Under the pieces are notes generated by a model, which made no database searches, had not been told where the DNA came from, and saw only the letters and a program-made list of their open reading frames with translations. A DNA stretch of 64,000 bases from an uncultured Tenacibaculum sp. Its GTDB lineage: Bacteria; Bacteroidota; Bacteroidia; Flavobacteriales; Flavobacteriaceae. The stretch spans positions 248,001 to 312,000 of the forward strand of contig NZ_CANNGG010000002.1 of assembly GCF_947504135.1 (NCBI RefSeq), given 5' to 3'. The translations under genes were made by a program, and so were the position numbers. How positions within the stretch are numbered: the first letter of the stretch is position 1; every line of letters starts with the position of its first letter. This document shows, in pieces, positions 33,966 to 43,900 of this stretch.

Positions 33966-34919
33966 ATGAGTTTTTTTAAGAAAATCTTCTCAAAAGAGAA
34001 AAAAGAAACCTTAGACAAGGGATTAGAAAAAACCAAAACAAGTTTTTTCTCTAAATTATCAAAAGCAGTTGCAGGAAAAGCAAAGGTAGATGATGATGTG
34101 TTAGATAATTTAGAAGAAGTACTCGTGTCGTCTGATGTAGGAGTAGAAACTACCCTAAAAATTATTGATAGAATTGAAGAGCGTGTTGCTCGCGATAAAT
34201 ATTTAGGAACAGAAGAGCTAAACCAAATTTTACGTGAAGAGATTGCTGGTTTATTATCAGAAACAAATACTGGTGATGAAACCGATTTTACTATTCCTGC
34301 AAATACAAAACCTTATGTGTTAATGGTTGTAGGTGTTAATGGAGTAGGAAAAACAACTACGATAGGTAAACTAGCTTCACAATTTAAAAAGCAAGGGTTA
34401 AAAGTGGTTTTAGGAGCTGCAGATACGTTTAGAGCTGCTGCGATTGATCAACTACAAGTTTGGGCAGATAGAACAGATGTTCCAATTGTACGTCAAGAAA
34501 TGGGGTCTGATCCTGCTTCAGTAGCGTATGACACTGTACAGTCAGGTGTAAACCAAGGAGCAGATGTTATAATTATTGATACTGCAGGACGTTTACACAA
34601 CAAGGTAAACTTAATGAATGAGTTGACAAAGATTAAGCGTGTAATGCAAAAAGTGATACCAGATGCACCACACGATGTATTGTTAGTGTTAGATGGTTCA
34701 ACAGGGCAAAATGCTTTTGAACAGGCAAAACAGTTTACCAAAGCAACCGAAGTAACTTCGTTAGCAGTAACCAAACTAGACGGTACTGCAAAAGGAGGAG
34801 TAGTAATTGGTATTTCTGACCAATTTCAAATTCCTGTAAAATATATTGGAGTAGGAGAAGGTATTGATGACTTACAAGTATTTAACAAACACGAATTTGT
34901 AGATTCGTTTTTTAAATAG
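33966..34919 (+). CDS. ftsY: Signal recognition particle receptor FtsY
   Basis: SRP GTPase that docks ribosome-nascent chains at the inner membrane. The 317-residue protein lacks the long acidic A domain and keeps a short basic N-terminus (FKKIFSKEKKETLDKG). NG domain motifs: GVNGVGKTTTIGKLA (near residue 124), DTFRAAAIDQL, DTAGRLHNK and TKLDGTAKGG. Length is normal for Bacteroidetes. It follows the GC-rich repeat and is closed by a terminator. Confidence 0.97.
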   Translation: MSFFKKIFSKEKKETLDKGLEKTKTSFFSKLSKAVAGKAKVDDDVLDNLEEVLVSSDVGVETTLKIIDRIEERVARDKYLGTEELNQILREEIAGLLSETNTGDETDFTIPANTKPYVLMVVGVNGVGKTTTIGKLASQFKKQGLKVVLGAADTFRAAAIDQLQVWADRTDVPIVRQEMGSDPASVAYDTVQSGVNQGADVIIIDTAGRLHNKVNLMNELTKIKRVMQKVIPDAPHDVLLVLDGSTGQNAFEQAKQFTKATEVTSLAVTKLDGTAKGGVVIGISDQFQIPVKYIGVGEGIDDLQVFNKHEFVDSFFK

Positions 34920-34934
34920 AAAATATAAGTAAAT

Positions 34935-34963
34935 AAAAAACTCCCAATTTGGGAGTTTTTTTA
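34935..34963. terminator. Bidirectional terminator between ftsY and nitroreductase
   Basis: Stem AAAAAACTCCC/GGGAGTTTTTT around AATTT, with T-run, between converging genes. Confidence 0.9.
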
Positions 34964-34965
34964 TT

Positions 34966-35565
34966 TTAAACTGTTTCAATAACCTTATCAAAAGCTAATC
35001 TTGATTTAGGCTTTCTGTCAGGTTGATTAAAGTCCTCGTCATCTCTATAGCCAATTGCCACAGCAACAACAGTTGCGTAACCTTTGTTGTTTAAAATTTT
35101 GTCATAATTTTCTGGTTCAATACCTTCCATTGGAGTAGCATCGATTCCCATTTCTGCACAAGCACTTAAAAAAACTCCTAAAGCCAAATAAACTTGTCTG
35201 TTAAACCAGGCTTTAATCTCTTCTTCAGGTTTTGGTTTTATAAATTCTTTATAATAACCAACAGCACCCTCAGGGAGCTCCTCTTCAATTTGTTTTTCAA
35301 ATAAAGCGATGTCATCAATTCGGTTAAAAACTACAATAGTATCACTTTCAAGAACCTTGCTAGTATTTAGCCAAGATACTTTTGAAAGTTGTTCTTTTGT
35401 ATCGATGTCAGAAACAAAAGTGAATTTCCATGGTTGACTATTAATTGAAGAAGGACTTAGTTGTAAAACCTGTTGTAACTCTCTAATTTTTTCAGATTCA
35501 ATTTTTTTTGAAGCATCGTATTTTTTAGTTGTATAACGTTGCTGCATAGATGTTATAAAGCTCAT
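34966..35565 (-). CDS. Nitroreductase family protein (NfsB-like)
   Basis: FMN-dependent NAD(P)H oxidoreductase of 199 residues. The N-terminal MQQRYTTKKYDASKK and LSPSSINSQPWKF give the FMN-binding arginine/lysine and Ser/Asn residues; AVGYYKEF and MGIDATPMEGIEPENYD are typical of the NfsB group. Such enzymes reduce nitroaromatics, quinones or dihydropteridine. It is divergent from an HxlR-type regulator with promoter boxes on both sides of the 96-base gap, suggesting that regulator controls it. Confidence 0.93.
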   Translation of the reverse strand: MSFITSMQQRYTTKKYDASKKIESEKIRELQQVLQLSPSSINSQPWKFTFVSDIDTKEQLSKVSWLNTSKVLESDTIVVFNRIDDIALFEKQIEEELPEGAVGYYKEFIKPKPEEEIKAWFNRQVYLALGVFLSACAEMGIDATPMEGIEPENYDKILNNKGYATVVAVAIGYRDDEDFNQPDRKPKSRLAFDKVIETV

Positions 35566-35603
35566 ATTTTATTTTTTTAATTAAACTATAAAAATTATAG
35601 TAG

Positions 35604-35611
35604 CAAAAGTA
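35604..35611 (-). promoter_or_regulatory. Predicted -7 box of nitroreductase gene
   Basis: TACTTTTG on the minus strand, 38 bases before the start. It is 12 bases from the oppositely directed box of the regulator. Confidence 0.5.
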
Positions 35612-35623
35612 AGTATAGTATTT

Positions 35624-35631
35624 TATCTTTG
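35624..35631 (+). promoter_or_regulatory. Predicted -7 box of HxlR regulator
   Basis: TATCTTTG on the plus strand followed by C, 30 bases before the ATG at 35662. Confidence 0.5.
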
Positions 35632-35661
35632 CAATAACGGTCAAAAAGGATAGTATAAAAT

Positions 35662-36018
35662 ATGGAAACACAAATGTCCAAAACATTTAAATTTAAAGGG
35701 AGAGAATTTCCTTGCTGTACAAGTCTTACTATGGGAGTCATTGGGGGAAAATGGAAGACAGTAATTCTTTTTCATTTAATAAAAGGAACGCTTCGCTATA
35801 GTGAGTTAAGAAAAGAAATTCCAATGGTTACAGAACGAACTTTAAGTTTACAGTTGAAAGCCTTGGAAGAAGATGGTGTGATTAAAAGAAAAGTGTATAC
35901 ATCAAAACCTCCATTAAAAGTGGAATACTCTTTAACTGATTTAGGAAAAAGTTTAATTCCTATAATTCAGTCTATCGCAGACTGGGGAGATTTTGCTGTA
36001 AAAAATCATTCGAAATAA
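35662..36018 (+). CDS. HxlR-family winged-helix transcriptional regulator
   Basis: A 118-residue DNA-binding protein of the HxlR/MarR-like type: GGKWKTVILFHLIKGTLRYSE as the recognition-helix region and LSLQLKALEEDGVIKRKVY then VEYSLTDLGKSL for the wing. Two adjacent cysteines lie near the N-terminus (FPCCTSLTMG); HxlR regulators such as YodB and HypR sense thiol stress through N-terminal cysteines, so a redox role is plausible. It likely controls the divergent nitroreductase. Two possible starts: 35662 or ATG five codons on. Confidence 0.92.
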   Translation: METQMSKTFKFKGREFPCCTSLTMGVIGGKWKTVILFHLIKGTLRYSELRKEIPMVTERTLSLQLKALEEDGVIKRKVYTSKPPLKVEYSLTDLGKSLIPIIQSIADWGDFAVKNHSK

Positions 36019-36128
36019 TAGTATTTGTGCATCGTCAGCTATTAGAGTTTAGGTAATAAGGTAGTTTTGTTATCCTAAAAAAGCTTTTCAATTTTTATAA
36101 TTACATTTGAGTATCAAATATTTAACCA

Positions 36129-37775
36129 ATGAGAAAAGCTACTTTTTTATTATTAATTGTTCTATTTATAGGTGCATGTAAGCAAAAAGCTGTAAAAGTA
36201 TATTTTAAAAGTTACGACGAATCATCAGAAATACAAAAACAGCAAGGTCACGAGAAAAAGAGAATGCAGTTTAAATTACTTCAGTCTCATTTTTTAGATT
36301 TAAATAAAGAATTCAAACCTTTTGAAAAGGAGTTATCAAAATTTTCAGAAGAAGAATATCAACAACTAAAACCATTAATTTTAGAAAAAGATATTCCAAC
36401 TATTCAAAAAAGCATAACAAATAAAAAACTCACCTACGAAAAACTAACATTATTCTATTTATATAGAATACGAAAGTTTGAAAGTGATAGCACAAAGTAT
36501 TTGAATGCAATTATATCTCTAAATCCAAAGGTGTTAGAAGAAGCAAGAGCAAAAGATAAAGAATCAAAAGAAGTTAATGAATATTCGCTTAGTGGAATTC
36601 CTATTTTAATAAAAGACAATATCGATGCAGAAGGAATGAAAACTACAGCAGGAGCGGTAGCTTTACAAAACAACTCAACTGACAAGGATGCTTTTATAGT
36701 CAAAAAATTAAGAGAATCGGGAGCATTAATTTTAGGAAAAGTAAACTTGAGTGAATGGGCGTACTTCTTTTGTGAAGATTGCCCGTTAGGATATAGTACT
36801 ACTGGGGGACAAACCTTGAATCCTTATGGGAGAAAAATTTTTGAAACAGGAGGTTCTAGCTCAGGAAGTGGTGTTTCTGTAGCAGCAAATTATGCAGTAG
36901 CTGCTGTGGGTACGGAAACAGCAGGATCAATAACGTCACCTTCTAGTCAAAACTCAGTGGTTGGATTAAAACCAACAATTGGTGTTTTAAGTCGGTCAGG
37001 AATTGTTCCAATTTCAAGTACATTAGATACTCCAGGACCGATGACCAAAAGCATAGTAGATAATGTCATTTTATTTGAAGCGATGCTAGGAAAAGATAAT
37101 GAGGATGCTGCTTCTTTAGAGATAGAAGATTTTAGTCCTAAAGAATTACTCAATAACAACTATACAGTTCAAGGAAAAAGAATAGGGGTGCTACAACCTA
37201 TTTTAACAGATTCTATTTACAAAGCAAGTGTAGAAAAGTTACAAGAAGCTGGAGCAGAAATTATAGAGATAACACCACCAGAAATTTCATTTGATGGATT
37301 TATTACGCTGTTGAATATAGACATGAAACATGATTTACCTGAATACTTATCTACTTACGGAAACAAAAAGCTAACAGTGAAAAATATACAAGATGTGGTT
37401 GAGTTTAATAAAAAAGATTCTATAAAAAGAGCTCCTTACGGACAACAGCTATTTGAAGGAATAATAAAAGATACGACTAGTTTAGCTCAGTTAGAGGTAG
37501 TAAAAGATAGTCTAAGTTATAATGGAAAGAAATTTTTACAAGCTTTAAAAGTCCAAAATTTAGATGCTATTCTATCGATTAATAATTATCATTCTGGTAT
37601 TGCAGCAGTAGCGAAGTATCCGACATTAACAGTTCCTATGGGATATAAAAACACAGGAGAGCCTGTTAGTTTAACGTTTATAGGAAAGCCTTTTACAGAA
37701 AAAGAGTTACTACAAATAGGGCATGCATTTGAGCAGTTAACCAAAGTAAGAAAAGCGCCAGTTGATTATAACTAA
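36129..37775 (+). CDS. Amidase-signature hydrolase, lipoprotein
   Basis: A 548-residue envelope amidase. Lipoprotein signal LLIVLFIGAC puts lipidated Cys at residue 16. An extra helical region (about 25-125) precedes the amidase signature domain: PILIKDNIDAEGMKTTAG with catalytic Lys, GGSSSGSGVSVAAN with cis-Ser, and GTETAGSITSPSS with the Ser nucleophile. All triad residues are present. Substrate is unknown. It does not show the GatA context of gatB/gatC, and GatA is not exported. A hairpin follows the stop. Confidence 0.93.
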   Translation: MRKATFLLLIVLFIGACKQKAVKVYFKSYDESSEIQKQQGHEKKRMQFKLLQSHFLDLNKEFKPFEKELSKFSEEEYQQLKPLILEKDIPTIQKSITNKKLTYEKLTLFYLYRIRKFESDSTKYLNAIISLNPKVLEEARAKDKESKEVNEYSLSGIPILIKDNIDAEGMKTTAGAVALQNNSTDKDAFIVKKLRESGALILGKVNLSEWAYFFCEDCPLGYSTTGGQTLNPYGRKIFETGGSSSGSGVSVAANYAVAAVGTETAGSITSPSSQNSVVGLKPTIGVLSRSGIVPISSTLDTPGPMTKSIVDNVILFEAMLGKDNEDAASLEIEDFSPKELLNNNYTVQGKRIGVLQPILTDSIYKASVEKLQEAGAEIIEITPPEISFDGFITLLNIDMKHDLPEYLSTYGNKKLTVKNIQDVVEFNKKDSIKRAPYGQQLFEGIIKDTTSLAQLEVVKDSLSYNGKKFLQALKVQNLDAILSINNYHSGIAAVAKYPTLTVPMGYKNTGEPVSLTFIGKPFTEKELLQIGHAFEQLTKVRKAPVDYN

Positions 37776-37780
37776 TAGAC

Positions 37781-37817
37781 AACATATAAAAACTCCTAAT
37801 TTGGGAGTTTTATATGT
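37781..37817 (+). terminator. Hairpin after amidase gene
   Basis: Long imperfect stem, AACATATAAAA plus ACTCC against GGGAGTTTTATATGTT, six bases after the amidase stop. The right side is T-rich. Confidence 0.65.
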
Positions 37818-37946
37818 TGAGATTTCAAAAGGTTTCGCTATCGGTTAAGATATCTCTTGTTTCAATGATAGATGTCGTCTTAAAAAGATGTTAGAGACAA
37901 ACTAACTTTTCATTATTCAAATTAGCTAAAAAGCTGAATTAAAGCG

Positions 37947-37954
37947 TATATTTG
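37947..37954 (+). promoter_or_regulatory. Predicted -7 box of rimO
   Basis: TATATTTG followed by CACTCCG, 22 bases before the rimO ATG. Confidence 0.55.
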
Positions 37955-37976
37955 CACTCCGAATTTTTTTTACAAT

Positions 37977-39329
37977 ATGCGTACTAAAACAACAAAACAA
38001 AACAAAATTAACGTAGTAACTTTAGGTTGCTCTAAAAACGTTTACGATAGTGAAGTGTTAATGGGGCAGTTAAAAGCCAATGGTAAAGAAGTGGTTCATG
38101 AAGATGAAAATGACGAAGGTAATATTGTAGTGATCAATACATGTGGTTTTATTGGTAAAGCCAAAGAAGAAAGTGTAGAAACTATTTTACACTACGCACA
38201 GAAAAAAGAAGAAGGAGAAGTAGATAAAGTGTTTGTTACGGGTTGTTTAAGTGAGCGTTACAAACCAGATTTAGAAGCTGAAATTACCAATGTAGATCAG
38301 TACTTTGGCACACACGATTTACCAAATTTATTAAAAGTTTTAGAAGCTGATTATAAGCATGAGTTAATTGGTGAGCGTTTAACCACAACTCCAGAGCACT
38401 ATGCATATTTAAAGATAGCAGAAGGTTGTGATCGTCCATGTTCGTTTTGTGCCATTCCATTAATGCGTGGTAAACATGTTTCTACTCCAATTGAAGATTT
38501 GGTTACTGAAGCAACCAAGTTGGCAGAAAAAGGGATTAAAGAAATCATGCTAATTGCGCAAGATTTAACCTATTATGGATTAGATATCTATAAAAAACGT
38601 GCCTTAGCAGATTTATTAAAGGAGTTGGCAAAAGTTGAAGGAATTGAATGGATTCGTTTACACTATGCTTTTCCAACAGGCTTTCCAATGGATGTGTTAG
38701 AAGTGATGAAGAACGAACCAAAGGTTTGTAATTATTTAGATATTCCGTTACAGCATATCAATACCGAGATTTTAAAATCAATGAAACGTGGTACGACACA
38801 CGAAAAAACAACAGCATTGATTCATAAATTCCGTGAAGCAGTTCCTGATATGGCAATTCGTACAACGTTAATTGTTGGATATCCAGGAGAAACCGAAGAG
38901 CAGTTCCAAGAATTGAAAGATTGGGTAGAGGAGATGCGTTTTGAGCGTTTAGGTGCTTTTGAATATTCACACGAAGAAAACACAGGAGCGTATGTGTTAG
39001 AAGATGATGTGCCTGCAGATGTGAAGTTTAGAAGGGTGAATGAAATCATGGAAGTGCAGTCGCAAATTTCTTGGGAATTGAATCAAGAAAAAATAGGAAA
39101 GACTTTTAAATGCTTGTTTGATAGAAAAGATGGTGAATATTACTACGGACGTACCGAGTTTGACTCACCAGATGTAGATAATGACGTAATTGTTGATGCT
39201 CGTGAGTATTATATAAAATTAGGAGAATTTATAGATATCGAAATTTTCGATGCAGGTGATTTTGACTTGCATGGAAAGCCTGTAGTAAAACAAGAAAGAC
39301 CAGTTCCTTTAAATCAAAAGAGGAAATAA
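37977..39329 (+). CDS. rimO: Ribosomal protein uS12 methylthiotransferase
   Basis: Radical SAM enzyme that adds a methylthio group to Asp88 of ribosomal protein S12. The 450 residues contain the UPF0004 domain with three Cys (TLGCSKNVYDSE, NTCGFIG, TGCLSERY), the radical SAM cluster CDRPCSFC with GCDRP, and a C-terminal TRAM domain. The motif GTHDLPNLL is RimO-like, whereas MiaB has other residues; so RimO not MiaB. It stands alone with its own promoter and terminator. Confidence 0.96.
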   Translation: MRTKTTKQNKINVVTLGCSKNVYDSEVLMGQLKANGKEVVHEDENDEGNIVVINTCGFIGKAKEESVETILHYAQKKEEGEVDKVFVTGCLSERYKPDLEAEITNVDQYFGTHDLPNLLKVLEADYKHELIGERLTTTPEHYAYLKIAEGCDRPCSFCAIPLMRGKHVSTPIEDLVTEATKLAEKGIKEIMLIAQDLTYYGLDIYKKRALADLLKELAKVEGIEWIRLHYAFPTGFPMDVLEVMKNEPKVCNYLDIPLQHINTEILKSMKRGTTHEKTTALIHKFREAVPDMAIRTTLIVGYPGETEEQFQELKDWVEEMRFERLGAFEYSHEENTGAYVLEDDVPADVKFRRVNEIMEVQSQISWELNQEKIGKTFKCLFDRKDGEYYYGRTEFDSPDVDNDVIVDAREYYIKLGEFIDIEIFDAGDFDLHGKPVVKQERPVPLNQKRK

Positions 39330-39333
39330 AATC

Positions 39334-39359
39334 AAACCTGCAAAATGCAGGTTTTTTTT
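39334..39359 (+). terminator. Terminator of rimO
   Basis: Stem AAACCTGCA/TGCAGGTTT around AAA with a T-run, five bases after the stop. A longer Dph6 frame starts inside it, which argues against that start. Confidence 0.88.
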
Positions 39360-39374
39360 ATGCATATTTGTCAC

Positions 39375-40133
39375 ATGAAAAAAGCCTATTTTAACTGGAG
39401 TTCAGGAAAAGATTCGTCGTTAGCATTGTATAAAATATTACAACAAAAAGAGTACGATGTACAAAAATTAATTACGAATGTAAATCAAGATTATCAGCGT
39501 GTTTCAATGCATGGTTTACATGAGGATTTACTGGATGCACAGGCGGAAAGTATTGGAATTCCATTAGAAAAAATATATTTTCCTGCTGAAGTTACCATGG
39601 ATTTGTACAATCAAAAGATGAAGGAGAAAACTGCTGAGTTAAGAGAAGCTGGACTTGTAAATGGTATTTTTGGAGATATTTTTTTAGAAGATTTAAGAGC
39701 TCATCGTGATTCGAAGCTACAAGAGGTTGGAATTACAGGAGTGTATCCACTTTGGAGACAAGATACTAAGGAGTTACTTAGAGAGTTTTTAGCTTTAGGT
39801 TTTAAAACGATTACTGTTTGTGTCAATGCTAAATTATTAGGTGAAGAGTTTGTAGGAAGAGTTATTGATAAAGATTTTATCAATGAACTTCCTGAAGGAG
39901 TTGATGTTTGTGGAGAGAATGGAGAGTTCCATACGTTTTGCTATGACGGTCCTATTTTTAAGAAACCTGTGGAGTTTGAAATAGGAGAGAAGGTATTGAA
40001 ATCGTATACGTTACATACAAATGATGATGACAATTGTTATCAAGATTCAAAGAAAACCAAGAAATCAGAAGAAACTACTATTAAAAACTATGATAGAAGT
40101 TTTTGGTATTGTGATTTACAGTTAAAAAAATAA
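39375..40133 (+). CDS. Dph6-like ATP-pyrophosphatase (diphthine ammonia ligase fold)
   Basis: A 252-residue adenine nucleotide alpha hydrolase of the Diphthami_syn_2 type. PP-loop SSGKDSSLALY (residues 8-18) is intact, and NGIFGDIFLEDLRAHRD and ENGEFHTFCYDGP are typical. In eukaryotes and archaea the enzyme amidates diphthine on EF-2; bacteria lack diphthamide, so the function here is unknown. A Lys/Asp-rich segment and KNYDRSFWYCDLQ form the C-terminus. ATG 39375 is used because the longer frame starts inside the rimO terminator. It overlaps the converging DUF6122 gene by 12 bases. Confidence 0.88.
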   Translation: MKKAYFNWSSGKDSSLALYKILQQKEYDVQKLITNVNQDYQRVSMHGLHEDLLDAQAESIGIPLEKIYFPAEVTMDLYNQKMKEKTAELREAGLVNGIFGDIFLEDLRAHRDSKLQEVGITGVYPLWRQDTKELLREFLALGFKTITVCVNAKLLGEEFVGRVIDKDFINELPEGVDVCGENGEFHTFCYDGPIFKKPVEFEIGEKVLKSYTLHTNDDDNCYQDSKKTKKSEETTIKNYDRSFWYCDLQLKK

Positions 40134-40505
40134 ACTACTTACTGTTTTTAGTAATTCTTTAGCAGGCGCATTTTCTAAGCAAGAACTACACGCATTGTAC
40201 ATAAACAAGCAATCGATAAAATCGGTTAGCATATGTAATAATAGCCCTAAGCCAATAATGTTGTATGGTCTTTTAAAAAAAAGTAAAATAATATAGAAGC
40301 CAATTGCGTAGTAGGAGTGGAGTATATGAAAGCCAAAACTACATCGATTGGGATCAAATATAGGGCTTGCTAATAAGTGATCTAGATCTACCAGCATAGT
40401 TGCTAGTAGTATTATAGCAACTTTTTTCCAATTTTTTCTAAAAAAGAAGAAAGCGATTAAAACAGGAAATCCGAAATGTAAAAAGTAATGAATAAATGTC
40501 TGCAT
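40122..40505 (-). CDS. DUF6122-like small integral membrane protein
   Basis: A 127-residue membrane protein with about four hydrophobic helices. Residues that look conserved include the N-terminal HYFLHFGFP, DLDHLLASPIFDPNRCSFGFH and the late HMLTDFIDC; the His/Asp pattern (DLDH, H..TD) resembles metal-dependent membrane hydrolases such as the YdjM/LexA-binding family, but the function is unknown. It shares the last 12 bases with the converging Dph6-like gene, and a terminator-like hairpin lies upstream. Confidence 0.82.
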   Translation of the reverse strand: MQTFIHYFLHFGFPVLIAFFFFRKNWKKVAIILLATMLVDLDHLLASPIFDPNRCSFGFHILHSYYAIGFYIILLFFKRPYNIIGLGLLLHMLTDFIDCLFMYNACSSCLENAPAKELLKTVSSLFF

Positions 40506-40542
40506 TTACTTACAAAAGTAAACTACTTTCTTATTCTAAAAT

Positions 40543-40574
40543 AAAAAAAAGCACATGGATTATGTGCTTTTTTT
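40543..40574. terminator. Terminator between DUF6122 and small basic gene
   Basis: Stem AAAAAAAGCACAT/ATGTGCTTTTTTT with a 5-base loop and runs on both sides. Confidence 0.85.
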
Positions 40575-40652
40575 GCTCGCTTAAAGAAACTAGTACTCCG
40601 TTTTGAAGATATTTATAAAACAGGTATAAAATATTAGTACTTGTTTTGGTTT

Positions 40653-40898
40653 TTAAGCCTGTGGTTGTAGAATAATTATCTTTTGTTTATCATCTACTTG
40701 TTTCTCATTCTCCTTTTCAATATTGTTTTTTAAAGACTTTATTGTTGTTGTTTGATATTTATAACCATTAAAGTTTTTTGTGATTTCTACTTTTTCTAAC
40801 CAATAAAAATAGCCTTGATGAATGATAGGTAAGAATAAAAATTTAACTTTTTTATTTCGCCTAACCCTTGTTGTTCTTTTTTTTAATTTTAACTTCAT
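40653..40898 (-). CDS. Small basic hypothetical protein
   Basis: An 81-residue very basic protein beginning MKLKLKKRTTRVRRNKK, with a central FLPIIHQGYFYWLEKVEITK and a charged Asn/Lys/Gln tail. It does not match a family I can name. ATG 40898 is chosen; the longer frame (from 40952) adds residues without codon or RBS support. It lies between a terminator and the LytS gene, same strand, so may be the last gene of that run or separate. Confidence 0.5.
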   Translation of the reverse strand: MKLKLKKRTTRVRRNKKVKFLFLPIIHQGYFYWLEKVEITKNFNGYKYQTTTIKSLKNNIEKENEKQVDDKQKIIILQPQA

Positions 40899-40971
40899 TA
40901 TGTAGGGGTTTTTAATTAATGGATATTTAAAATAAGTATAAAGAAAACACAACTATAAACATAATTTTTAG

Positions 40972-43900
40972 TTAATTATTTAACGTGTAAATTTTTAATG
41001 TAATCGTAACGATTGTTCCTTTTAAAGGAATTGAAACGGTTGAGAATGAATTAGAAGAAGAATAATTTAACAATTCTAATCGTTCTTCGATTAATTTGGT
41101 TCCCTTAGATTGTTTGTTAGAATTGTTATAGTCAACTCCTTTTCCGTTATCAATCACTTCACAAACTAAAGAACCGTTATTTTGAGTAAAGTTTATGGTT
41201 AGTTTTGGGTTTTTAGAGTTGCTGTCAAAAGCATGTTTAAAAACATTTTCTATAATTGGTTGTAGTAGCATAGGAGGTATCCCAATCGTATCTAAAGCCA
41301 AGTAATCAGCTGTTATTGTAGTGGTTACTTCGGTTTCAAAACGTAACTTTTCAAGCTCTATATAGGTTTTTAAGTAGCTTATTTCTTCAGCTAAGCTTAT
41401 GTATTGTAAAGATGAATTATGAAGTGTTTTTCTTATTAGTTTTGAAAACTCTCCCATATATTTTAATGAGTTATCAATATCATTATCTATAATAAAATTC
41501 TGAATTGAATTCATAGCATTGAAAATAAAGTGAGGATTCATTTGACTTTGCAATGCCTCCATCTTAGTTTCTGAAACTCGTTTTAAAATATCTTGTTTAA
41601 GTAGTTCTTCTTTCTTTATACGATTAATTTTAAACCTATAAAGTATATAGCCTCCTAAAAATAGTACAATAGGAATTAAGCTAATAAACCACCAAGTTTT
41701 CCAAAAAGGAGGAGTAATAGTTATGCTTAGTAATTTACTGCTGTAAGTTTTTCCGTTACTATAGTCTTTAATTTCTCCAGTAATATTATAATCACCATTG
41801 TTTAAGTAGTTTAATTGAACTGTGTTTTCACTAGTCCACTGACTCCATTCATCACTAACTATTTTATATCGATATTTTAATTTATTAGGGAGTGGATGGT
41901 TGTTAATATTAAAGGAAAATGAAACAGTATTTTGTTTATAAGGTAGTTTTATAGATTTTTTGGTGTATTGAGACCAATTGTAGTTTGATGACGGTATATC
42001 TTTGTAATTTACTTTAATGTTTGAAATACTAAAGTCATAAGGTTTTATATTAAAATTATTAATAATAGTTTTTAAATCAATTTTATAGTAACCTTTGTCA
42101 GTTCCTATTAATAAATTATCGTTGGAGATTATTGCTGAAGAAAAAAGCTTATTTGTTATTCCTTGTTCTTCATCTAAGAAAATAACTGAATTATCTCTGT
42201 ATAAATTAATTCCTTTTTCAGTACCAATAATTAAATATTCTTTATACGATTTTAAGAAAAGTATGGTGTTTCCTATAATCTTACTATTTTCAATTTTATT
42301 TACAACTTCAAAATAATCATCCGTTTTAATAAAGAAAACTTCACCTTTTGAATTGCTGATAATTAATTGATTGTTGTTATTAACAGCTGAATAAATTAGC
42401 TCTTTCTCTTTCCAAATATTGTTTTTTATAAATGATTTAAATTCCCCGTTATGATACTGATACAAGCCTGAAAATCTAGAAAGGAAAAACAAGTTATTAT
42501 TTACATCAATGATTGAAGTAACACCTCTTGGATTATTACTGTTTTCAAGTTCAAAATCAGAATGTTTGATATTATTTTCTAGATCTTTTAATAAGTAAAC
42601 TTTAGAATAAGGAGTTTGAAAAAAAGCATTATTTTTTGAGGTAAAATAAAAAGTATTAGTATAAAAGGGGAAATAACTCTCTACGCTATTATTTTTAGCT
42701 ACTTTAAATAACCCAATAGTTGTATTTACCCAAATAGTATTATCTATTTTTTTAAGGCTTTTAAATTCTAAATCTTCAAGATTGTTGTTTTTAAAACGAG
42801 CAAAACTAAAGCCTTCTTTAAGAGTTAATTTCTCATCATCAAAAAAAAGCTGATATTTTGAATAGAAGTCTTTAGGAGGGATATACATGTAAGTGTTTCC
42901 TTTAACATGTAATCCGTCTTCAGACAAATAGTACTCTGTGTTTTCTGTAACTTCAATATCAATAATATTTTTTATTTGATTATACAGCGTAACTTTTTTT
43001 GTTAAATCTACTTTAAAAAGTCCTTTATCTAAAGTTCCAATAAATAAAACATTGTTATTTGAGTCGTACTCTAAAGACCATTGTTTTGTGCTTTGCACAT
43101 TGAATGTCGAATTGAGTATTTCAGCAGCATTATTATTTAAATTAAATAAACCACCTGAAGGGTAATTAATACCATCGGCAACTCCATAAATATTTTGATT
43201 TCTGTCAGAAACAAAACTCCAAAAAACGCTGTTACCAAATTCGTTTAAAGGCTTGCTATCATTGATGTAATTTCTAATATTATATTTTTTGATGGATTTA
43301 TCTTTGTAAAAAAAACCATCAAAACTGACTAGTATTAAATCTTTGTTTTTAAATATTGAAAAAACAGAATCATAATTATGATGTAAAAAAACTAATTGAT
43401 TTTTTTCTTCATTATACTTCCATAATCCGTCTCTGTAGGTTTGAATATAAACACTTTTTTCAAACTCAAAAAAACCCATAACTTGGAACTTCAAATCGTT
43501 GTTGATTACAGGATTAGTAATTTCTTTACTGTTAATATCTATAACCGATAATCCGCTTTTGGTTCCTATAAAAACCTTTTGATTGTGATAAAATATTTTA
43601 CGTATGTAATTGTTTACCAAACCCTTCGAGGTATTGTAAACAGAGAAGTTGTTTCCATCATAAAATGTTACCCCACCACCGTAACTACCAAACCATAAAT
43701 TATGATTAGCGTCTTCTTCAATAGCCCAACAATTATTATAAGCTAAACCATCTTCTTCATAAAAATTAGTAATCTTGTTATTCCTTATTTTTGAAACACC
43801 TGCACCAGTACCAACCCACAAAATGCCTCTGCTATCTTTTTTTATTGAATAAGCACTGTTATTAGGTAATCCGTTTAAAGTGCTAAAATTAGTAGACGAG

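Noticed and set aside
39345..39374. Longer start of the Dph6-like gene
   Set aside because: It begins inside the rimO terminator; the PP-loop position favours ATG 39375.
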